Source of the DNA: DATAEU01 sp046735355
GTDB taxonomy: Bacteria > Actinomycetota > UBA4738 > HRBIN12
Direction of reading: 5' to 3'
DNA: 18,820 nucleotides
NCBI GenBank assembly: GCA_046735355.1
Contig: JBKPTC010000154.1
Location: 1-18,820 of the forward strand
Under the pieces are notes generated by a model, which was given only the letters and a program-made list of their open reading frames with translations, searched no databases and had not been told where the DNA came from. The translations under genes were made by a program, and so were the position numbers. Shown piece after piece: positions 13,818-18,820 of the stretch. Each line of letters begins with the position of its first letter. Position 1 is the stretch's first letter.

Positions 13818-13824
13818 TCGTCCG

Positions 13825-14505
13825 GTGGGAACCGAGCACGCGACGTCGCCCGAGACGCAGGCCAAGCGTGAGCTCATCCTCGACGTGGCGATGCGCCACT
13901 TCGCCGATCACGGCTATCGCGGCGCGCGCGTCGAGGACATCGCGGCCGAGGTCGGCGTCGCCAAGGGGACGGTCTTCCTGCACTTCGGCAACAAGGAGGG
14001 TCTGTTCCTGGCCGCGTACCAGAAGGCCGTCAGCATGCTGCCGGCGTGGCTCGACGCGCCCGACGACGCGCGCGAGGGCGGGTTCTGGGCGGTTCTCGAG
14101 TACTGGCTGCAGCGGACCGAGGAGGCCCTCACCGAGGCGTGGGTTCCCAACCGCGTGGCGATGATCGGCCGGTACGACACCGGGCTCGGCCTCCGGCGCC
14201 CGATCAACCGGTACATGCGCAGCGAGGATCCGTACGGCACGCTCGAGTTCGTCGAGTTCGGCGTCCGGCGCGGCGAGCTGCGCTCGGACGTGGACGTCGA
14301 CATGATCGCCTCGATGCTCGACTGGGTGGCCGAGCGTTTCCAGGACGCGCTCGGAAGCGAGGAGCTCGATCCCGGGCTCGTGCACCGGAAGCCGTTCCAT
14401 CCCGATCGGCGCGACGTGCGCATCCGGGAGTTCACGGATCTCCTCCGCGGCGGCATCGGCGTCGGCGCCCCGGACGCCGACGAGGGCTCGCGCGCCGACG
14501 CATGA
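13825..14505 (+). CDS. TetR-family transcriptional regulator
   Basis: DNA-binding repressor, 226 aa. The N-terminal helix-turn-helix is typical: an AMRHFADHGYRGARVEDIA-like helix pair, then AAEVGVAKGTVFLHFGNKEGLF (about residues 20-57). The C-terminal ligand domain is not recognisable, as usual, so the inducer is unknown. The start is GTG at 13825, chosen for the TACCGT 7 nt upstream and the right length before the HTH. The stop overlaps the start of the proline dehydrogenase gene (ATGA), so they are co-translated; it probably controls its own operon, and proline or P5C is a plausible but unproven ligand. No palindromic operator was identified with confidence. Confidence 0.88.
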   Translation: MGTEHATSPETQAKRELILDVAMRHFADHGYRGARVEDIAAEVGVAKGTVFLHFGNKEGLFLAAYQKAVSMLPAWLDAPDDAREGGFWAVLEYWLQRTEEALTEAWVPNRVAMIGRYDTGLGLRRPINRYMRSEDPYGTLEFVEFGVRRGELRSDVDVDMIASMLDWVAERFQDALGSEELDPGLVHRKPFHPDRRDVRIREFTDLLRGGIGVGAPDADEGSRADA

Positions 14506-15428
14506 ACGGACCCGTCCTGCGAGGCCCGGTCCTCGCCGTGACGCGATCGGGATGGTTCCGCGCGATCGCGCGCTCGCCGATCGGACGCGCCGTGGCGTCG
14601 CGGTTCGTCGCCGGCGAGCACCTCGACGACGCCATCGCGGTCTGCCGGTCGCTGCATCGCGAGCGGATCGGCGCGGTCCTCGACCACCTCGGAGAGAACG
14701 TCGAGGCGCCCGAGCACGCCGCGCAGGCGGTTCGCGACTTCGTCCGCGCGGTCGAGCGGATCGCGGCCGAGGGCGACGTCGACGCGTACGTTTCGGTCAA
14801 GCTGACGCAGCTCGGGCTCGACTTCTCCAACGAGCTGGCGACGGCGAACGTCGAGCAGGTCCTGGCGGCCGCCGCGGCCGGCCGCATCCTCGTGATGATC
14901 GACATGGAGAGCTCCGCGTACGTCGATCGAACGCTCGAGATCTTCCGCGACCTTCGCGAATGTCACGACGGCGTCGGCGTCTGCCTCCAGGCGTATCTGC
15001 ATCGAACGCCCGCCGACGTCGACGCCCTGCCGTCCGGCTCGATCGTGCGGCTCGTCAAGGGGGCGTACCTCGAGCCGCCGGAGGTGGCGCTCGGGTCGCG
15101 GCGCGAGGTCGATCAGGCGTTCGCGCAGCTGTTCGCGACGCTGACGTCGCGGGGACACACCGTGCACGTCGCGACGCACGATCCGAAGCTGCTGGACGGC
15201 GCTCGTCGGTACGTCGAACGCGAACGCATCGATCCGTCGCACGTCGAGTACCAGATGCTCTACGGCGTCCGGCGCGATCTGCAGACCCGGCTCGCGGCCG
15301 ACGGCTTGCCGGTGCGCGTCTACGTTCCGTACGGGACCGAGTGGTATCCCTACCTGACGAGACGGCTCGCCGAGCGGCCTGCCAACATGTGGTTCTTCGC
15401 ATCCAACCTCGTGCGGTTCTGGAGATGA
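14502..15428 (+). CDS. Proline dehydrogenase (monofunctional)
   Basis: FAD enzyme oxidising L-proline to pyrroline-5-carboxylate (308 aa, the usual monofunctional length; no fused P5C dehydrogenase as in PutA). PRODH barrel motifs are present: DAYVSVKLTQLG, IDMESSAYVDRT, SIVRLVKGAY, HVATHDPKLL, YQMLYGVRRD and VYVPYGTEWYPYLTRRLAERPAN, which include the substrate Arg pair near the C-terminus. The ATG at 14502 overlaps the TetR stop. proC starts 7 nt after its stop. The second catabolic enzyme, P5C dehydrogenase, is encoded 2.5 kb downstream at 17929. Electrons probably pass to the membrane quinone pool, as known for the family. Confidence 0.93.
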   Translation: MNGPVLRGPVLAVTRSGWFRAIARSPIGRAVASRFVAGEHLDDAIAVCRSLHRERIGAVLDHLGENVEAPEHAAQAVRDFVRAVERIAAEGDVDAYVSVKLTQLGLDFSNELATANVEQVLAAAAAGRILVMIDMESSAYVDRTLEIFRDLRECHDGVGVCLQAYLHRTPADVDALPSGSIVRLVKGAYLEPPEVALGSRREVDQAFAQLFATLTSRGHTVHVATHDPKLLDGARRYVERERIDPSHVEYQMLYGVRRDLQTRLAADGLPVRVYVPYGTEWYPYLTRRLAERPANMWFFASNLVRFWR

Positions 15429-15435
15429 TCGTCAG

Positions 15436-16275
15436 ATGAGCGACGGACGGAAGGTCGCGTTCCTCGGCGGCGGCAAGATGGGGGAGGCGCTCGTGTCCGG
15501 CCTCATCCGATCCGGCGGCCGCTCGGCCGACGAGATCACCGTCACCGCCCGGCGCGAGGAGCGCGCTCGTGAGCTGGCCGACCGCTACGGCGTCACGACC
15601 ACGCTCTCCAACACCGACGCCGCCCACGGCGCGGACACGCTCGTCGTGATGGTGAAGCCGCAGGACATGGAGACGTTGCTCGAGCAGATCGCCGGGATCG
15701 TCCGGCCGGATCAACTCGTCATCAGCTTCGCGGCCGGGATCCGGACCTCGTTCGTCGAGAAGCACCTTCCCGCCGGCGTTCCGGTGGTGCGCGTGATGTC
15801 GAACGTCGCCGTCTTGGTGGACGAGGCGATGTCGGTGGTCGCCGCGGGCGCGCACGCCGACGACAAGCACCTCTCCGTCGCCGAGGAGCTGCTCGGGTAC
15901 GTCGGGCGCGTTCTGCGGCTGCCCGAGACGCACCTCGACGCGATCACCGCGACGAGCGGCAGCGGTCCCGCGTACTTCTTCCTGCTCGCCGAGGCCATGA
16001 TCGAGGCGTGCATCCTGCTCGGCCTGTCGCGGGACGTCGCGACCGAGCTGATCATCCAGACGATGCTCGGGTCGGCCAAGATGCTTCGCGACACGGGCAA
16101 GCATCCGGTCGAGCTCCGCGAGATGGTCACGTCGCCGGGCGGTACGACGATCGCGGCCATCCGGATCCTGGAGGAGACGGGCGTTCGGGCCGCGTTCCTG
16201 AACGCGATCGACGCCGCGCGCAAGCGGAGCGCCGAGCTCGCGCAAGGCGGCGACGACGATGAACCGCTCACGTAG
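15436..16275 (+). CDS. proC: Pyrroline-5-carboxylate reductase
   Basis: NAD(P)H-dependent reductase performing the last step of proline synthesis (279 aa). The Rossmann N-terminus is VAFLGGGKMGEALVSGLI, followed by VVMVKPQDM and VVRVMSNVAV. The C-terminal dimer domain has ATSGSGPAYFFLLAEAM and MVTSPGGTTIAAI, the ProC signature. It is complete with a normal length. It lies 7 nt after proline dehydrogenase, which runs the opposite reaction; the two in one operon would cycle proline and P5C unless separately controlled. Confidence 0.95.
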   Translation: MSDGRKVAFLGGGKMGEALVSGLIRSGGRSADEITVTARREERARELADRYGVTTTLSNTDAAHGADTLVVMVKPQDMETLLEQIAGIVRPDQLVISFAAGIRTSFVEKHLPAGVPVVRVMSNVAVLVDEAMSVVAAGAHADDKHLSVAEELLGYVGRVLRLPETHLDAITATSGSGPAYFFLLAEAMIEACILLGLSRDVATELIIQTMLGSAKMLRDTGKHPVELREMVTSPGGTTIAAIRILEETGVRAAFLNAIDAARKRSAELAQGGDDDEPLT

Positions 16276-16368
16276 CGGAGCGCAGAAACTCAGACACCGC
16301 AGAAACCTGGTTCCCGTGAACACAGGCGCTCGAGTAGCGAACCGGTAGCGCGAAGAGAAGGAGTCCAT

Positions 16369-16491
16369 ATGGGTAGAGGAGACAGGGCGAAGGTGCGCTG
16401 GGCGCACGATCGCGAGCGGAAGAAGAAGGACACCGAGAAGCGCAAGGCGGCCGAGCGCGGCGCGGCGCGGAAGGCGGCCGGCAGGAAGTAA
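16369..16491 (+). CDS. 40-residue very basic small protein
   Basis: Starts MGRGDRAKVRWAHDRERKKK and continues almost only with Lys, Arg, Ala, Glu and Gly; 18 of 40 residues are Lys or Arg. The strong Shine-Dalgarno AGAAGGAG lies 6 nt before the ATG, so translation is well supported. The MGRGDR start recalls the small ribosomal protein bTHX (MGKGDRRTRRGK), but the rest differs, so that name is not given. An RNA- or DNA-binding role is likely from charge alone. The stop overlaps the ATG of the next gene (TAATG), coupling the two. I recall similar short proteins in other actinobacteria but cannot name a function. Confidence 0.75.
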   Translation: MGRGDRAKVRWAHDRERKKKDTEKRKAAERGAARKAAGRK

Positions 16492-16925
16492 TGGCGACAC
16501 CCGTCCAGGTCGTCATCGACTGTGCCGACCCCGGAACGCTGGCGCCGTTCTGGGCGGCCGCGCTCGGCTACGTCGTGCAACCCCCGCCCGAGGGGTTCGC
16601 CTCGTGGGAGGCGTTCCTCCACGACACGGGGGTTCCGGAGACCGAGTGGAACTCGCTGAGCGCCGTCGTCGATCCGGACGGCGCCGGTCCGCGCATCCTG
16701 TTCCAACGCGTTCCCGAACCGAAGACCGTCAAGAATCGCGTCCACGTCGACGTCAACGCCGGCGGCCCGCGCGACGCGCCAGACGACGAGCGCCGGCGCA
16801 GGGTCGCCCGCAGCGTCGAGCGCCTCGAGACGCTCGGTGCGACCACGGTCCGCGAGTTCGAGGAGCGAGGCGACCACTGGGTCGTGATGCAGGACCCAGA
16901 GGGCAACGAGTTCTGCGTGCAGTGA
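16491..16925 (+). CDS. VOC/glyoxalase-fold protein
   Basis: Small cytoplasmic protein of the vicinal-oxygen-chelate fold (144 aa, Glyoxalase_6-like). It opens with VQVVIDCADPGTLAPFWAAALGY, the usual first beta-alpha unit, has RILFQRVPEPKTVKNRVHVDV in the middle, and ends with WVVMQDPEGNEFCVQ, the common family end in which the Glu is a metal-ligand position. Related proteins include resistance proteins and isomerases, so the substrate is unknown. The ATG at 16491 overlaps the stop of the small basic protein, and AGGAAG lies just upstream. Confidence 0.85.
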   Translation: MATPVQVVIDCADPGTLAPFWAAALGYVVQPPPEGFASWEAFLHDTGVPETEWNSLSAVVDPDGAGPRILFQRVPEPKTVKNRVHVDVNAGGPRDAPDDERRRRVARSVERLETLGATTVREFEERGDHWVVMQDPEGNEFCVQ

Positions 16926-16950
16926 GGCGCGATCGAAAGGCGACCGCCGA

Positions 16951-16972
16951 GCCCCGTGCGGTCAAGCGGGGC
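16951..16972 (+). terminator. Hairpin at the end of the VOC gene
   Basis: GCCCCG and CGGGGC arms with a 10-nt loop, 26 nt past the VOC stop. The loop contains the stop codon of the convergent FAH-family gene. There is no T tract. Confidence 0.45.
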
Positions 16973-17741
16973 GGGCGACGCGGTTGCGGAGCACGCCGAT
17001 GCCCTCAGCCTCGAGCTCGATCGTCGCGCCCGGCCACACCCGTTGCTCGTGGCGGTGCACGTCGAACGGGCTCGCCGCGAACGTCTCGCCGGCGGTGAGC
17101 TCGTCGAGACGCGAGGCGGCGACGACCGTGGAGAGCAGGTTGCGGGCCGTTCCGTTCAGGTTCCCCTTGGCCCACTGCTCGCCATCGACTCGGACGGTGA
17201 GCGTCATGGTCTGCGGGTCGGCCTCGTCGGGCGTGACGATGCACGGTCCGATCGCGAACGGCAGTGGCTCCGCGTAGGACGTCGGATCGCCGGTCGCGTC
17301 GCGGGCGGCCCAGTCGTTGACGAGGGTGTAGCCGAACACCGACGTCTCTGCGGCCTCGGCATCGCCCCGCGGCACGGTTCGTCGCAGCACGGCGGCGACC
17401 TTGGGAACGTAGTCGAGCCATCCGGCGCCGCGGGGCCACGGCACCTCGGCGTCGGGGCCGGCGATCCGTCTCGTCGCCTCTTCGATGTCGTCGCTTCGGT
17501 ACGAAGCCGGAAGCAGCGGCACGAGCAGCCGGGCATCCGGAACGACGCACGACTCGACCTCGTGTCGTTCGAGGGCGGCCCGGGCGGCGTCGAGCACCGT
17601 TCCCCCGTTGCGAGCGACGAGCGCCTCCATCGTGGTGGGGAAGGCGGGGTGCCCGACGGCGTCCGGCAGGTCCACGACCTCCCCCCAGAGGAACGCTCCC
17701 AGTCGCCGGTGCCCCCACCGGTCGAAGGTCACGAGCCTCAA
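16962..17741 (-). CDS. FAH-family protein with degenerate metal site
   Basis: Fumarylacetoacetate-hydrolase-fold protein of 259 aa. The N-terminus MRLVTFDRWGHRRLGAFLWG and VDL, and the core FGYTLVNDWAARD, place it in the family that cleaves or hydrates 2-oxo acids. In active members a metal is held by E-x-E followed 29 residues later by Asp. Here the expected E-x-E is Val112-Pro113-Lys114 in LDYVPKVAAV, while the Asp (143) is kept at exactly the right distance. The late GTP turn is also replaced by ASP. It may therefore be inactive or use another chemistry. The start is TTG at 17741, needed to include the family N-terminus; TATCAT lies 9 nt upstream and there is no Shine-Dalgarno. Confidence 0.8.
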   Translation of the reverse strand: MRLVTFDRWGHRRLGAFLWGEVVDLPDAVGHPAFPTTMEALVARNGGTVLDAARAALERHEVESCVVPDARLLVPLLPASYRSDDIEEATRRIAGPDAEVPWPRGAGWLDYVPKVAAVLRRTVPRGDAEAAETSVFGYTLVNDWAARDATGDPTSYAEPLPFAIGPCIVTPDEADPQTMTLTVRVDGEQWAKGNLNGTARNLLSTVVAASRLDELTAGETFAASPFDVHRHEQRVWPGATIELEAEGIGVLRNRVARPA

Positions 17742-17750
17742 GGGAGGCCG

Positions 17751-17756
17751 ATGATA
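17751..17756 (-). promoter_or_regulatory. -10 element for the FAH-family gene
   Basis: TATCAT on the minus strand, 9 nt before the TTG start. Confidence 0.45.
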
Positions 17757-17845
17757 CGCCGGGCCTCCCGGCGATTCTCGATATCCGGCGGTCAGTTTCG
17801 ACGCGCGGGACCCGAATCGCGAGGTGCGCTGCGATCGGACGCGGC

Positions 17846-17851
17846 TACCAT
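17846..17851 (+). promoter_or_regulatory. -10 element for the P5C dehydrogenase gene
   Basis: TACCAT, 78 nt before the ATG at 17929, the same hexamer as before the RsiG-like gene. It leaves a leader of about 70 nt that carries a strong ribosome site. Confidence 0.4.
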
Positions 17852-17928
17852 AGAGGGGCTCTCAACAGGGCATTCCGGCGTCTTCGCCGAAGCGCGTCGC
17901 CGAAGAGGTCGAAGAAGGAGGCGTTCCG

Positions 17929-18820
17929 ATGGCAGAGCAGGGCTTCCGCATCACGTACGCGACGATGTCCGCGGACAACGAGGAACTGCACACGCTCTAC
18001 GACCGGGGGATCGAGACGGCCAGGTCCTGGCTCGGCCAGAAGCACCAGCTGTTCGTGAACGGCGAGGCGCGCGACGGGTCCGGGTTCAAGCAGGCGACGT
18101 CGCCGATCGACGGATCGGTCATCGGCGAGTTCGCGCAAGGCACGCGCGAGGACGTTCGCGATGCCGTCCGGGCCGCCAAGGAGTTCTTCCCGACGTGGGC
18201 GAACACGCCGTGGCAGGAGCGCGTCGCGCTCATCCGCAGGGCCGCGGACCTGATGAGCGAGCAGCGGAACGAGCTGTCGGCGCTGATGGCGATGGAGGTC
18301 GGCAAGAACCGGCTCGAGGCGCTCGGCGACGTCGAGGAGTCGGCCGACCTGCTCCGGTGGAACGCCAACGAGATGGAGCAGAGCGACGGGTTCACCAAGC
18401 CGATGCAGTCGATGGGGTCGCCGGGCGAGTACTACGACGTGCTGCGGCCGTTCGGCGTGTGGGCGATCATCAGCCCGTTCAACTTCCCGATGGCGCTCGC
18501 CGCCGGGCCGAGCAGCGGCGCGCTCGTCGCCGGCAACACGGTCGTCTTCAAGCCGGCGCACATGGGCGTGTTCACCGGGCTGAAGCTGTACGAGATCTAC
18601 ATGGCGGCCGGCGTGCCGAAGGGCGCCTTCCACTTCCTGAGCGGCCCCGGCTCGGTCGTCGGCGACGAGATCGTGAACCACCCCGACGTCGCCGGCATCA
18701 CCTTCACCGGTTCGTACGAGGTCGGGATGGGGATCTACAAGAACTTCGCGAAGGACTTCCCCAAGCCGGTCATCTGCGAGATGGGCGGCAAGAACCCGGC
18801 GATCGTGACGGACAAGGCGG
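17929..18820 (+). CDS. 1-pyrroline-5-carboxylate dehydrogenase, 5' part
   Basis: NAD(P)-dependent aldehyde dehydrogenase oxidising P5C/glutamate semialdehyde to glutamate, the second step of proline use. 297 codons are present and the frame continues past the window end. The ATG at 17929 is preceded by GAAGAAGGAG at 8 nt, among the best ribosome sites in the window. ALDH motifs are visible: VNGEARDG, SPIDGSVIGEF, ISPFNFPMALAAGPSSGALV with VVFKPA, ITFTGSYEVG, and CEMGGKNPAIV with the general-base Glu. The catalytic Cys lies beyond the window. The family is certain; P5C as substrate is favoured by similarity and by the proline genes at 14502-16275. Confidence 0.85.
   Translation, partial: MAEQGFRITYATMSADNEELHTLYDRGIETARSWLGQKHQLFVNGEARDGSGFKQATSPIDGSVIGEFAQGTREDVRDAVRAAKEFFPTWANTPWQERVALIRRAADLMSEQRNELSALMAMEVGKNRLEALGDVEESADLLRWNANEMEQSDGFTKPMQSMGSPGEYYDVLRPFGVWAIISPFNFPMALAAGPSSGALVAGNTVVFKPAHMGVFTGLKLYEIYMAAGVPKGAFHFLSGPGSVVGDEIVNHPDVAGITFTGSYEVGMGIYKNFAKDFPKPVICEMGGKNPAIVTDKA

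Noticed and set aside
16283..16310. Two CGCAGAAAC direct repeats as a GlnR-type site
   Set aside because: The copies are 18-19 bp apart instead of 11 and lack a GTnAC partner.
15055..16500. 481-codon minus-strand frame opposite the proline genes
   Set aside because: Shadow of PRODH and proC; low-complexity composition.

Overview
This is a GC-rich, densely coded chromosomal window that looks like an actinobacterium (Actinomycetota), probably from a deep-branching or uncultivated line. The evidence is an MshA-type mycothiol glycosyltransferase, a GlnR-type orphan response regulator, an RsiG/AmfC-like protein with c-di-GMP-binding motifs, frequent GTG/TTG starts, and many -10 hexamers of the form TANNNT lying 6-11 nt before a start codon (leaderless transcription). 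No phage, CRISPR array, tRNA or rRNA was seen. The assignment rests on gene content alone.

Layout. 1-4950 is DNA repair and nitrogen: an AlkA-like glycosylase and glutamine synthetase glnA on the minus strand, a secreted GH26-like glycosidase divergent from glnA, a 32-residue membrane microprotein, a GlnR-like regulator (minus) and moaD (plus). The glnA promoter region holds three GlnR-type half-sites at exact 11-bp spacing, so regulator, target and operator lie within about 2.3 kb. 5000-8660 holds a YegS/DgkB-type lipid kinase, a divergent assimilatory sulfate pair (iron-sulfur APS reductase cysH and ATP sulfurylase sat) and a GNAT acetyltransferase. 8800-10340 holds an RsiG-like protein followed by an HD-GYP phosphodiesterase, a likely c-di-GMP reading and degrading pair. 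10350-13175 holds a type-II (ReAV-like) asparaginase, mshA and a second GNAT overlapping mshA.

13176-13824 is the one long stretch without an intact gene. It carries a three-copy 16-bp repeat, a possible promoter, a roughly 330-nt highly structured RNA that resembles the HEARO/omega-RNA family associated with IscB-type nucleases (no nuclease gene is present), and then the last ~42 codons of a broken zinc-dependent alcohol dehydrogenase. It looks like a mobile-element scar.

13825-18820 is mainly proline metabolism: a TetR regulator, proline dehydrogenase and P5C reductase in one tight operon, then a 40-residue very basic protein coupled to a VOC/glyoxalase-fold protein, a convergent FAH-family protein that lacks two of the three usual metal ligands, and the start of a P5C dehydrogenase that runs off the window end.
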